64,000 bases of DNA from Dichetophora obliterata (Eukaryota; Arthropoda; Insecta; Diptera; Sciomyzidae), in the NCBI GenBank assembly GCA_963920525.1, contig OY986436.1, forward strand, positions 84,972,970-85,036,969. The letters are read 5' to 3'. The stretch's first letter is position 1, and every line of letters starts with the position of its first letter. The notes below the pieces were generated by a model. The model did not search any database and was not told the origin of the DNA. It was given only the letters and a program-made list of their open reading frames with translations. Positions 17,370 through 28,669 of this stretch are shown in pieces. The position numbers and the translations under genes are program-made.

Positions 17370-17532
17370 TAAATGCATATATTAAAAAAATCCAAAAACA
17401 AAAGTTGTTTGTGCAATTTTTTACCTTAAAATATATGTGTAATTTTTTAACCTGATATTTTTTTTATTTAACGGAAATGATTTTATTTCAAAAGATTAAA
17501 AAAAATTTTTTTAAGGTGTCATGTCCCCTTGA
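17129..17532. mobile_element. MITE with long terminal inverted repeats
   Basis: Left end AAGGGGGCATGACA (17130) and right end TGTCATGTCCCCTT (to 17530) are inverted copies. The similarity continues inward (for example AAAAATTACACATATAT near 17211 against ATATATGTGTAATTTTTT near 17432), so most of the 0.4 kb folds back on itself around an (AT)n loop at 17345-17369. No coding capacity. The target duplication is unclear. Confidence 0.6.
17345..17370. repeat. (AT)n microsatellite
   Basis: A run of alternating TA at the centre of the MITE described at 17129-17532; it would form the loop of the hairpin. Confidence 0.85.
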
Positions 17533-17894
17533 AGCAAAGATGGTCGATTGTTACGATAAAAAGTTTAATTCTGAGACACATTTTCAGTACTGAATTTGTA
17601 GGTATTAAAAAATATAGTACTACGAAACACATAGTTCATGCGTTTTTTTAAATTTATGCTCTTTGACCATAAAACAATAATATTTAATTTAAGTTATATT
17701 ATTTCAATATTAATATTTACAAAATTTTTTAATAAATAACGGAGAAGAAAATTATTCTAATTTTTCAACACACCCGGTCTCACAGACCAGTAGGTCACCA
17801 TTGGCGGGTTAAGTCATAATTAACAACCTGTCATAATTTCCCTGATACCATGTATGCAGCAGAAGATATTCGGATTGAAAGTTCACCGAAATCA

Positions 17895-18359
17895 GTAATT
17901 CACCCATATCTCCGCTCCTCTACGTGGGACATAAAATATGATTATAATAAAATTGTAAGTCAGATAACTATCTTCAAAAAGGAGAGCTTCACCTCCGTTC
18001 TTAAACAGCTCAGCAGGTAATCCAGCAGCTCCCGCGGCTTTGTTATTTTTAAGCCGAGCTATAGCTGTCAGAACTTCATCATAGTCGGGCAGCGGGACCT
18101 CGACGCTGTCATCCGCAATTGGGGTTTTCGAAATATCTTCTCTATTGGCGGGATTGTTGTCAGCGTCGCCATTTAGAAGCTTAGAGAAGTGTTCCCTCCA
18201 TAACGTCAGTGTACTTTGGACATCTGTCACTAGATTACCGTTTTCATCCTTGCAGGATGAGGCCCCGGTTTTAAAACCATCAGCAAGGCGTCTTATTTTT
18301 TTGAAAAATTTTCGGGCCTCATTTCTGTCACCATACATCTCTATCTCATTATTCAACAC
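17895..18359 (-). pseudogene. RTE-like pol fragment: linker between endonuclease and RT
   Basis: The minus strand reads RNEARKFFKKIRRLADGFKT, GASSCKDENGNLVTDVQSTL, LWREHFSKLLNGDADNNPAN and DEVLTAIARLKNNKAAGAAG followed by LPAELFKNGGEAL. This is the conserved segment just before RT block 1 in RTE-clade elements of flies and other insects (KNNKAAGPDGLPAELFK is typical, so PD has become AA here). After FKNGGEAL the similarity ends. It may belong to the same family as the RT end at 9456-9880, although the two do not overlap and cannot be compared directly. Confidence 0.7.
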
Positions 18360-18399
18360 TAAAATACCTAAAATGAATAAAAAGATATAGTGGTAAAAT

Positions 18400-19600
18400 A
18401 AATGTAGTTAATATTAAGTATTACATTTTTCTTGTTTAAAATTTCTTTTTTTTAATAACTAAAAATCACAGAATAAGTAAAATTCATAAGCTCATATATT
18501 TATAAAAATGAGACGTATATCTGCTTTATTTGAACTAAATAAAAAAATGTATACATATATAGAAAAAGTAGAACTAGAAAGTAAATGAATAAATACAAAG
18601 ATATGGCATTTAATGCTTTCAAAAAATGGATCGGTTTCCTCAAGTTCGAATTTTAATCATTTCTTAATAACTAAAATCAGAAACTACGCAGGTCGTTTGT
18701 TTTGAAGGATATCAATGCTAACTATGGGCACTGATTTTAAATATAAGGTAACTTTTTCACCCTCACCTCAAGTTAAAAAGTTATAAAAAAAAATATGATA
18801 TAAAGTTTTTTTCCAATAACTACTCCTAAGCACAAACTATTGCATACATAGTATTTAAAGCTTTTGCTGATATCTTTTAAAGTTTAAAAAAAATATATTG
18901 TAAAGAAAACGAAAATTTTATTAAATTTATTTAAAGCAATTTAAAGCGGCTGGAAAACCTTAATTTTTCAGTAAGTTGCTTTAGAAATGTTTCTTTTAAA
19001 TTTTTTATGTAATCAATTTTCGTTATTTCAAAATATATCTGGAATTATCCGCAATATTTGCAAAGGTAAAATGTATGCCTAAACTCCAAAGACAAAAATA
19101 TTTTTATGGTTCAGACAATTCACGGTAGCAAATATGTTTATTATGAAAAAGTTATAAAATTTATGATTTTTAAAGGCCATTATCTTCAAAACAAATGATG
19201 AAAAAGAATTTGTTTACAAAAATGGTTAGACCTAACCAGCCCTATCATGAATAACTTTTCACGCGGAATTGAAAAAGGGAGTTTACATTTTTAAAATAAA
19301 CGTCAAGAACATTCAGCAAACTTAATAAGGAAAAAAACAATATAAATCTTGCAAACAAACTGATTATTTTGAATTATTTGGAAAAACTAAAGGGAAAAAA
19401 TATACCAAAACTATAAAAAAATTACCAAATTACCAAGTCAAAAATTTTCTACCAAATTTGGTAATTAATTACCAAACTGGCAACCCTGGGTTACATTGAC
19501 TTTCTATTTCTATAAAAGAATTGTCCAGCAAAACAAAAACAAATCATGTGTGTTTGTGTGCAACACATATAACGGCACAAACATCTCAAGCGCAGCGCCA
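18400..19600. other. No gene recognised
   Basis: Very AT-rich, with A and T homopolymers. Near 19425-19490 there is a run of TTACCAAA-type words followed by CTGGCAACCCTGG, which resembles a hAT-type terminus but I found no partner end. Confidence 0.45.
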
Positions 19601-19726
19601 CACAGTGGGGATGGCTTCATACATTTCTGGGAAAAAATTATAAGGAGTGCTTGTAGAGTGATAAAACTTGGCACCTAGCACTTAATTAACGTTATTAAGA
19701 AAAATATAAATTTTCATAAAAATCTG

Positions 19727-20060
19727 CCACGCCCATCATATACCGCCCATGTAACTCAAAATGAATTTTTCATACAAAATTTTTCTTTTGCTCTGAACAT
19801 GTTGAAATTTAGCACAGACATTACAATTAACAAAATAAAAAAGTTGTGAAAGTTTCATTAAAATCGGCCACGCCCATCATATACCGCCCATATAACTCAA
19901 AATTAATAATTCATACAACATTTTTTTTTTGCTCCGAACATGTTGAAATTTAGCACAGACATTACAATTAACAAAATAAAAAATTTGTGAAAGTTTCATT
20001 AAAATCGGCCACGCCCATCATATACCGCCCATATAAAAACAAACGAATTTTTCATATAAA
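19727..20060. repeat. 141-bp tandem repeat inside the INE-1-like element
   Basis: Units begin CCACGCCCATCATATACCGC at 19727, 19868 and 20009. The first two are complete and about 90 percent alike; the third stops after some 50 bp. Confidence 0.85.
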
Positions 20061-20496
20061 TTTTATTATTATTATGTATTATTATTCTAACATGGACATG
20101 GGGCAAAAATTAGCGCAATCACGAACAGTCGTAAAACTCTTTTTATAACACAACTTCTTTTAACACGTTCTCTTTGAATTAGTGTGTTTATATAAAATTT
20201 GAGTGTTGTGGGTGGTATGGAAGGTGGGCGTATTTGTAGGCGTATCACGCCCATTTTTGGTACTCAACTAAGAATTGATAAAACATATACACATACAAAA
20301 TTTTGTCTCTCTAGCTCAATTATTAGCCCATTTTTTGTGTTTTCTCAATAGTTGGTGGTATGGGAGGTGGGCGTAATTGTGGGCGTATCCAAAAAAAATC
20401 ATTGGGCTCATCCCCGGGTCCATATCAATATGTGTGCTAAATTTCATTCAAATATCTTACCTGGTTCTCTTTATTCTTTGCAAGATATAATCACAC

Positions 20497-20524
20497 AGAC
20501 GGACGGACGGACGGACGGACGGAC
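20497..20524. repeat. (GACG)n microsatellite
   Basis: Seven GACG/GGAC units, a position-specific feature of the INE-1-like element. Confidence 0.9.
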
Positions 20525-20827
20525 ATGGCTGAATCAACTCAGGAGCTGACGCTGATCAAGAATATATATACTTTTCCATACCGGCCACGCCTCCTTCTAT
20601 GCGTTAAAAACGTTTGCACAAAGTTAATATACCCTGACTTTGTCAAGTGTAGGGTATAAAAATATAAGTTTTATTGAAAGGCGCACCTGGCCGCAGTTGA
20701 AATTGATTAAAAATGTAAGAACAGATATGAGGCAATGTATTAGTAGTGATTTCCAAACATAGGCAAGTACAGCTAAAATTTCAGATTCAAATGTTTGGAA
20801 AAAACGGGATTTTAGTTATAAGTTCAT

Positions 20828-20852
20828 AAAAAAAAAAAAAAAAAAAAAAAAT
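20828..20852. repeat. Poly(A) run
   Basis: An uninterrupted A run of about 25. It could mark a retroposed end, but no element is recognisable directly upstream. Confidence 0.8.
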
Positions 20853-20869
20853 TAAGTCTCTGCAGAGTT

Positions 20870-21680
20870 TATTTTTTAAATTTTAGTATATTGACATATC
20901 CTACTTTAAATAAAAAATAAAAAAAAACACGTTAGCTCACATAGTAAAATAATATTCGTCTTGAAATTCTTAGGTTTATATTAAGTTAGTTCGGTAAAAC
21001 ATACAAGTTCGGAGTTTGAAACGGCATAAAAATAAAACTACCAGTCAGATTGAAGTAATTGTTTTTGATTTGACTGTACCATTTAGTCTTTAATATCAAA
21101 ATACCACTGCATGTTGCATGAAGACTATGTTGACAATTTGACTTTTTTCCGCGAAATCCCCAGTGTGCGCCATTGTGTAAGGCTTGCTTTTTGTTGCCTT
21201 TGCATGAATTTGATATTGTTAGCAAGTTAGAAATTTGGTGAACGTCGGTTTTGTTGTTATTTTTTGTACGTGTTGTTGTTTTTACAAATGTGCAAACACA
21301 AAGTTGATAAAACAAAACAAATTTGTAGCTGAGCCAACTGAGCCAATTGAACTTGTGGAAGCTCATGTCTGATCTAGAAAATAAATACCTAGTTCGAATT
21401 TAGTATTTTACTGAAAAAATAAATAAAGCACAGCGACCTTGCGCAGTCTCTGCATATATAAACATGCGTAGTAGTAATACATTTCATTCATGTGTGTTAT
21501 TTATTGTTTTAATTTTGCTGAATATTACAAACAAAAAACCAAAAGCAACTGATACTTATTTATATACTTAAGTTTTGCAAACATATGTATTAATAACAAT
21601 AACAGCACAAGCTGCACAACAACAAACGACACTATGTTGAGTTCCTGATTTCGGCACGAACCAAACCAACAACCATAACA
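20870..21680. other. No gene recognised
   Basis: AT-rich sequence; CAA/ACA-rich words near 21600-21680. No coding signal. Confidence 0.45.
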
Positions 21681-21687
21681 ACAACAT

Positions 21688-22774
21688 CAGTGTTGCCAAG
21701 TTTTCAATTCTAAAATCCACCAAATAGGCGAGAAAATTCCCTTTTTCCTCAAAAATGCACCAGATTTGTTAGGTTTTTAAAAATATAAAACTCCAAATTA
21801 AATTAAGAAATTAAATTAATTTCTGAACTGCCAGTTATTTTATTTTTGACTTAGAATTAAGTCTTACACCGCGGTTTGTATAGGGGTAATTTTCACAAAT
21901 TTTTTCAAGCACATGTAAGGATTTTAGTGGACACTTTGGGGTATACCTACAGCCTTTAATATATGTCGTAAAAGAAAAAAATATATGCCAAAATATCAGT
22001 TAAAGTACTAATGAAACGAATATATCTAACTTTGGGTATTGTCACTTCTTAAATAAGGTTACAAAATAGCAAAAACGAAAAAGAAAAAAAAAATTTATAT
22101 ATTCATATGAGAAAAGTTATACACAAGCTGCTTAAGTAGCAGCTTATGCCGTTGTTATGGTTGTTGTTATGGTTGTGGTTATTGGTATTAATATGTATGT
22201 AAAATGTATATAAAATACACATTAGTTGCTTTCGTTTATGTTGTTTTCAGAAATATTTATTTCCTTTTATTAAACATAACTTTGAATTATATTAAATTTT
22301 AACCAACAACAATGAACAACAAATTTATCACTAAAAATATCAAATGAAAAATTATAATACAAAATAATTTTGTTTTAAAATTATTTTTATTTAAAAGATG
22401 AAATATTTTAAAACAGTTTTAAAAAATATAAATGAAAAAAAAACAGAATTTTTCTTTATTACTGTATAAAAAGGAATTCTAGGTCTATACTAACGATACT
22501 ATCAGAATTGTGTCTTTTTTTTAAACAATTTATTTCACAGGTTTATACAAATTAATACTACTTAAATTAGTCTTATTTAACGAATCTAACACAAATTACT
22601 AATGTTTTCATATTATTGTACCGTTAAATCACATCTTGAGATCAATATCCTTTAGATATTAATGCATAAGCCAAGGAACTTATGGTGCCTCCGAAATAAC
22701 AAAAAATGCACAAGGCACCAAACCTAATTTTTCTTGAGCCAAAATTTTCAAAATGCACCAAGTTGGCAACAGTG
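21688..22774. mobile_element. Non-autonomous hAT-like DNA transposon
   Basis: Starts CAGTGTTGCCAAG and ends CTTGGTGC-type sequence then TTGGCAACAGTG; read inverted, the ends are CAGTGTTGCCAA and CACTGTTGCCAA (11 of 12). The flanks AACAACAT (21680-21687) and ACCAACAT (22775-22782) agree at 7 of 8 positions, an 8-bp target duplication as made by hAT transposases. The 1.09-kb interior is AT-rich with no transposase. Confidence 0.6.
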
Positions 22775-22782
22775 ACCAACAT

Positions 22783-24980
22783 AAGCAGCTACTAAATCTA
22801 AAACTAAAAAAAAAACAAAATAATACAAAAATCTAAATTTTTTTCTTCTTATATTTTGCTATTTTGTTCGTTAGATATTCGTTTCATTCACCCCTTATAG
22901 CTTAATATGCTGAAGGAGCGAAATTTTTAGGCATTTAATTCTACACGCGAAATTATGGTGTAGACGCAACACTAATACATACTTACTATAACCTGTTTTT
23001 TTAATGTTTTAGTTGAACATTATTGTTGAATGTCAAATTTCCACGCCAATTATGAAGAGAAATTTTGACATTTTAACCATCCAATCATGGTTGTGTCAAA
23101 AACGCAATGCATTTCTTACGGAAGATTTATTTATACTCGGTTCTTACAGCATACTAAGCTTAAGGCAGTATTTTAGTGTTGAAAAATAAAAAAAACAAAA
23201 TTTTTTTAATTTTTCGACAGTTAATACTTATATATTCAAGAATATATCTCTAAAAGAAATAAACTGCCTAAAAACTACTTTACAAACTTTAAACTCGAAA
23301 CTACTCGAGTTTCGTTTTTCTCGAAACTACTTTTTCCAACACAGTTGACATGATATCTCAAGTTCTAATGGAGCATTTAACTTAAAATATGGTGTGGGCC
23401 TTTTTTTACATCTCTCTATGGCTCGAACTAGGATTATGTAAAAACTTTGTCTTTTAATACTTTTAAAAAATTCATAACTATATAAAAAACCAAAACACTG
23501 CTTTTTTTTTCAAACAGTCGCCATTTCGCGAAAAATGGCCATGTTGCTATATCCCTAGTTTGAGCTGTAGCGACATTCTGACTTATTAAAAATCCTTATT
23601 TTTTTCAGATAACATGAAGGGCTTCGTGTCAACATAGAGGCACCCTTTTTTTAGCACCTCCTCTCCACCAGCCTGTAATTTTTTCAATTTTTCTTTTTTT
23701 TTCTTTAACTTTTTTTTTGTTCTTTTGAAATATTAAACACATAAAAAAATGGGAAATAAAAATTTAAATTGATATTTTATCTTAACTGATATTTTTTCCT
23801 TGTGCGTAGGATGTAAGATAAGCCCCAAAGTATCCAATAAAAATTTTAAATGTGATTTACCCTAGATAACAAATCACATTTCTAATTTTTTTTTTATTAA
23901 AAGTAAACAAAAGTACTTTCATACACAGAAGAAAAAAATTTAAATTAAAAATGTTATTATTTGAATATTGAAGTGTATAATAATTAATTGAAGTGAACTA
24001 TAATAATAAATGGGATAATTTTTTCATTTTATTTTTTATAACAAAAGCCGTGCATATTTATATCTTCAGTACACACTCAAAATAGTATACACCCAGAATG
24101 AACATTTTAATATAACTACAGAACAAAATACTTTTGATTTTTTTTTAAAATTTAGTATTATTAAAATAGAAATATTTATTTTTCTTTTCCTGTATTTCAC
24201 ACACACAGAATTAACCAAAGTGTTGATTTTCTATGATTTAAATACAAATTCTAAATGCTTGATTGTTTAAATCATACTTGATTTTAAATGCAAATTCTAG
24301 TTGTTCTCCAAAAATTGACCAAAATGTTTTGCCTTAACACGAGAAATCAAATTGTAGACGAATTCATAATTTTTGTTTAGTACATGCATTGTAAATATTT
24401 TTATATTTGAATTAAATGACTGATGCAAAAAGTTTTTATCAAAAGTTTCAGCTAGTTTCGGCTAATCGATCATATTGAGGCCGGAACTGAAACCGAATAT
24501 TCGGTCGGACACTAGTTATAACCAATGTTAGTCGATTCGACTAACACGCTCCAAAACTCGTTTTAGGGGAGCTGTTGGTACATAATATACATTGAAAGCT
24601 ATTCCAAATTAAAAAACTATAGTAAATTTTACAAGAAATCTAAAAACACATAAATTGGTCTTTGGTTTTTATCTTATTTTTGACATATTATGATAAGCAT
24701 GATACAATCAGAATACGGTTTAGTATACATTTGACATATCCTTATTTTATGTAAGCAAACACATATTCTTTCTGAAATTAATGACCAAAGGGATTGTTTA
24801 GTCTTCTCAAAAAAAAAAGTATCATTTCAGTGTTTTGCTGTTTCTTTTTTAACAAAAAAGAAGTTCTTCTTTTGCTAAAATTTTGTTTAAAAGACTATTT
24901 TTTTTTTCATTACACTTAAGGGAGATTATTGGCAAAATCGGTTAAAGGCATATTTTAGAAGATGTTTTCTAAAAAAGTAT
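22783..24980. other. No gene recognised
   Basis: 2.2 kb, AT-rich. At 24501-24517 lies TCGGTCGGACACTAGTT, the inverse of a motif at 38658-38675 (see findings). A short direct repeat (GATTTAAATACAAATTCTA and GATTTTAAATGCAAATTCTA) occurs at 24235-24300. Confidence 0.45.
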
Positions 24981-24981
24981 A

Positions 24982-25358
24982 TTATATACTCGAAAAACAT
25001 CATTTGCGTGTTAATTTTACATCATCAGTTTAAGTAACAAAAAAGTTTTTTTCCAACACATATTTTTTTATACATATAAAAAAAAACGCTGAAGGTGGTG
25101 TGCTTAAAAAGATGTGAAAATGACCCACATTATAGCTCGGGTTTAGATCGTTTTAAAACAAACAAAAAGGATTTTATATATTCGAAAAACATCATTTGCG
25201 TGTTAATTTAAGTAATCATCAGTTTAAGTAATAAAAATGTTTTTTTCTAACACATATTTTTTGTGTATATAAAGAAAACGCTGAAGGTGGTGTGCTTAAA
25301 AAAAAGGTGAAAATCGATCCACATCATAGCTCGGGCTTAGATCGTTTTAAAACAAACT
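24982..25358. repeat. Two-copy tandem repeat, 192-bp unit
   Basis: Copy 1 starts at 24982 (TTATATACTCGAAAAACATC) and copy 2 at 25174 (TTATATATTCGAAAAACATC). Both continue through AACGCTGAAGGTGGTGTGCT and end with TCGTTTTAAAACAAAC. They are roughly 85-90 percent alike. Confidence 0.85.
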
Positions 25359-25818
25359 GCCAGAAATGCATTTGAAAGTATACTTTTGAATGCACATCTT
25401 TTTCCAAAATGGAATGAAAATTCAGAAAATTAAGAATCGTCGAAAAAGTAGTAAAATTTATGTTATTTTACCGTACTTTTGCGTGTTTATTTTTTATTTT
25501 TACAAATTTAAATAAAAAATTTGGCCTGTTTTGAAAAATAAGTAAGTTAAATGTACTCTGGCGCACCGGGTTATTAGCACTGAAGAATCTGAATTATAGG
25601 CGAATTTGATGGATTTTTTACAAAGTTTTGAATAGTGTTACAACAATAATCAATTAAAAAAATATATGTTAAAAAATTGTTCGCTTAAGTCCACCCTTAA
25701 TATTTTGATGATTTAAAAACAGCGTTTATGACAGGCAAGCTTAATTTTTTTGAGCGAGATTTAAAAATAGATTTGTTTTAATGTTTTCATATGAATGTTG
25801 TAGTCAAAACCCTAATGA

Positions 25819-26027
25819 AGCTTACAGATTATCCTACACGTGTGGCACACACGGCCATTCACACAGATAGGATAGTCTGTAAGCATGTTTGCGAGTATCA
25901 CACCCATTTTGGCCTGTTGACCAAGCGTGTGTGTGACACCCAGCTATGAACAGTTTGAACGCTCGCTATTTCACAACATTTTATGCCGCCATTTTGTGTG
26001 CCACACGTGTGGAATAATCTGTAAGCT
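25819..26027. mobile_element. 209-bp MITE with 33-bp terminal inverted repeats
   Basis: Left end AGCTTACAGATTATCCTACA and right end inverted AGCTTACAGATTATTCCACA; over 33 bp only two positions differ, including a shared CACGTGTGGCACACA. No coding capacity. The target duplication is not obvious, so the superfamily is open. Confidence 0.7.
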
Positions 26028-26289
26028 GGATAACAAAAAGAGGAAGATGAATTACGATGAAATTAGATGCGTATAACTCGAGAAATCTTCGCCCTGGCTG
26101 AAAATGATTTTTTTCTCGACACTACCTAGAGAGAAGAAGATGCACAAATATTGAAAAAAAATTCTGTAGGATATTGATTTTTATATTATTTACGTAAAAA
26201 AAAAATGCAAGTATATATGTATTGTCTTTGAACAATAAAGCCTTAAATTGAGCCCTTTTTTGTTTTAAAAGTGGAATTTTACCTTGTCA

Positions 26290-26800
26290 TGTATTTTTTG
26301 GTATACAATTGGTGCTCATTTTCGTCAAAGCATGCTTTAGAAAAGTGGTCCTTAAATCCTTATTTGAAAGTAGTCTGAGACCAAATTTTGGGAATATGTT
26401 AAGAAAAACATATTTTATAGCGAACTTAAAAAAATTTGTTATTTTCTCTTATAAATGCTCCAGGGAACAGGTTATAAAATCCTTAGTTTTTATTTTCGGT
26501 TTCCCAAATTTTAAGAATGTATTGAGAAAGAGTTATATTCAGACATACTTAAAAATAAAAAAAAAAAACAAAAATTTCCTTTTTGTTTGATTGCGTTTAA
26601 AACTTTATGAAACATTTCTTATTTTTTCATATAAATTTGCGCATTTTCATCGAAACATGCTTCAGAAAGTGGTCATTAAATATGAAAAATAGAAATATTT
26701 ATTTTTATGTAGACTTAGACCACATTTTGTGAATGTTTTAAAAAAGGCATGTTTCAGGACATACTTAAATATACAAAAAATAAAAATGTTCTTATTCAAT
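26290..26800. repeat. Degenerate tandem repeats
   Basis: Similar blocks recur: CATTTTCGTCAAAGCATGCT near 26318 and CATTTTCATCGAAACATGCT near 26644, each followed by an AAAGTGGTC motif; and CCAAATTTTGGGAATATGTT, CCCAAATTTTAAGAATGTAT, CCACATTTTGTGAATGTTTT near 26380, 26504 and 26712. The unit is about 150-200 bp and strongly diverged. Open frames across it are not supported as genes. Confidence 0.5.
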
Positions 26801-27099
26801 AATTGCTTACAGAAATTTATGTTTTTTGATTTCTAGGACCTTCTTTGTGGTATATGAAAATATTTTTATTTATATTTTCGAAGTTTTTTTTAGCAAGAAC
26901 TTGTAAAATATATTTCTACTAAAGTTTCGTATATGAATATTACTAATATTTTTGGGATTTTGGAAAATATTCAGTACAAGACTATACAAACAGAAATTCC
27001 GTACAATTTTTGAGGCATATAAAGACCATAACTAGCACAAATGTGGAGATATCAAATAATCCTTTTAGATTCACATTATTAAGACTCTAAGCTATAAAT

Positions 27100-27470
27100 T
27101 TGCTTATTTACTTTTACAAATTTATGACTTTTTTTTCCATACCTACTTTTGTCCACCTCGCAACACTGTGCGACGTTGAGTTTCTTGATGACTTGGACTG
27201 CACGCCAGATTTAAACTTATCTTTACTCCAATCTTACAGCTATGAAGATTCCAGATCCTCTTGCGAACTTGGAAACAAGACGCTAAAATTGAGTAGTTTT
27301 CAACAAGTTTTGATTGATGAAATAAGGGAGTGTAACAATGTTTTGAAAGACGGTTTGGAAAGAGTTAAGGAAAGTGACAAGGAGGGCATTCGGATTCAAA
27401 AAGAGATCTGCTTGAGGTAGAAAAGGAGAGAAAAACCATTTTGAAAAATTTGTAAATGCATCAATGGAAA
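27100..27470 (+). pseudogene. Probable C-terminal part of a Harbinger-associated Myb/SANT-like protein
   Basis: A frame ending at 27420 contains FLDDLDCTPDLNLSLLQ, LKLSSFQQVLIDEIRECNNV and LKDGLERVKESDKEGIRIQK, and after a one-base shift LLEVEKERKTILKNL. The charged, heptad-like end is typical of the C-terminal coiled coil of Myb/SANT-type proteins. PIF/Harbinger transposons carry such a second gene, whose product helps the transposase enter the nucleus and bind DNA. Its tail-to-tail placement against the transposase remnant that begins at 27460 supports this. The DNA-binding domain itself is not visible, so the call is inferred mainly from context. Confidence 0.4.
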
Positions 27471-28400
27471 AAACAAATAAGTAAATGAATAAATGCATTT
27501 CTAATTTCTTCTGCTTTAGGATTGTGATCAGTGAAGTTATCTGTAAATTTAGGTTGAAATCTCTGGTTTTGGTTTTTAAAATGTTGATGATGTTGAATCC
27601 ACTTCTCATTTATTTTGTCTTTGCATTCGCTTACAAAATTGTGCAAAACATAACAGAGTATAAAAATTGATGTTGCATTTTTAAATTTGTTGTCTATGCC
27701 TTTTCCAACTCGCCTAAAACGAGCTTTAATATGTCAGAAAAAATGTTCTACAATTCTTCGTGCTTTGGACAGTCTAAGTAATTAAATACTTTTTTTTCGG
27801 AGGCAATGCGAAATGGTTTCATTAAAGAATCCGTAAAGCGAAAAGCAGAATCACCAAATATTATAACTTGACCATTTACTCCACTTATTAGTTTGGCATT
27901 TTGCTTGAGAAGAAGGTTTTTAATGTTTTTTGTAAAGCAGATTGCTCAAAATTTTGGGAGTCGTTGCAACGACCTGGAGCTCTAACGTTAGTATATAAGA
28001 GCCTATATCTAAAGGAAAAGCTTAAAACATTTTTATTTCAAAATTTTATATAAAGTCTACTTATAATAAACAAACGCCAATAACACAATGTAATACCATC
28101 CCTTATAATTATAGTAATCGACATCATCTTCAGCCTTCAAAACTTCAAAATGATGACCATCTTTAAAGTTTAAATTGTGAATATTTAAGATATTGGATGA
28201 AGCTTATTACCTTACCCAAAGCTCCAAAACACTGTGAAAATCAAATTTTCTCGAGTCCTTTTGTACACTCTTTAATTTTTTCCTGAGTAAATATTCTTCC
28301 GCTTAGATATTCAGAGGCAATCAATTCCCACACTTTGCTGTATTTGGCTGAAGACTTTTGGGTGTAGAGGGGCTATAGCAACTCAATTTTCAAGGCCAAT
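27460..28400 (-). pseudogene. PIF/Harbinger (HARBI1-like) transposase, decayed
   Basis: The minus strand reads, in changing frames: SAKYSKVWELIASEYLSGRI (near 28350), DVDYYNYKGWYYIVLLAFVY (near 28120), the block around YTNVRAPGRCNDSQ (where a catalytic VDIG Asp would lie), VIIFGDSAFRFTDSLMKPF (second Asp, matching GDPAYPLxPWLMKPF), SKARRIVEHFF and HIKARFRRVGKGIDNKFKNA (the Glu region), and finally CYVLHNFVSEC. This order of blocks is that of HARBI1-like DDE nucleases. Several stops and frameshifts and the apparent loss of the first Asp make it inactive. Terminal inverted repeats were not found. An intron may separate the first blocks. Confidence 0.7.
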
Positions 28401-28669
28401 GCAGTTCCTAAAAGAAGTGTCTGCACTGGCCATATCTTTAAATTTATTGCACAACATCTCAATGGAACTTCTGTCCGTTCTTAAATTTTCTTTAAAAAAC
28501 AGCAGCACCATTTCGAGAGATATCTTCTTAACAGAACGGTCCATACATCCTACGGTCCTAAAATTAATAATTGTAACGTTAATATCATTTCAAAATAATA
28601 ACAAAAATATCTCTTACAAGAACCCACAATACCTTGGGTATTTTCTGCTTCATTATTGAAAGATACAAT

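Larger units (their letters stand above)
19640..20662. mobile_element. INE-1/DINE-1-like Helitron-related element
   Basis: Contains the set of motifs known from the abundant INE-1/DINE-1 repeats of flies: tandem CCACGCCCA...ACCGCCCA blocks, a (GACG)n microsatellite at 20497-20524 followed by ACATGGCTGAATCAACTCAG, then GATCAAGAATATATATACTT, a CCACGCCTCCTTCT block and AATATACCCT...AGGGTATAAAA at the end (20628-20660). Three units of 141 bp start at 19727, 19868 and 20009 (the last partial). No protein is encoded; such elements are mobilised in trans by Helitron/Helentron Rep-helicases. Confidence 0.7.

Noticed and set aside
19425..19495. hAT-type terminus (CTGGCAACCCTGG)
   Set aside because: No matching inverted end or target duplication was found within several kb.
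24982..25358. LTR pair
   Set aside because: The two copies are directly adjacent with no interior and no TG...CA ends; a simple tandem duplication fits better.
27485..27670. Plus-strand ORF
   Set aside because: Antisense to the conserved Harbinger transposase blocks.
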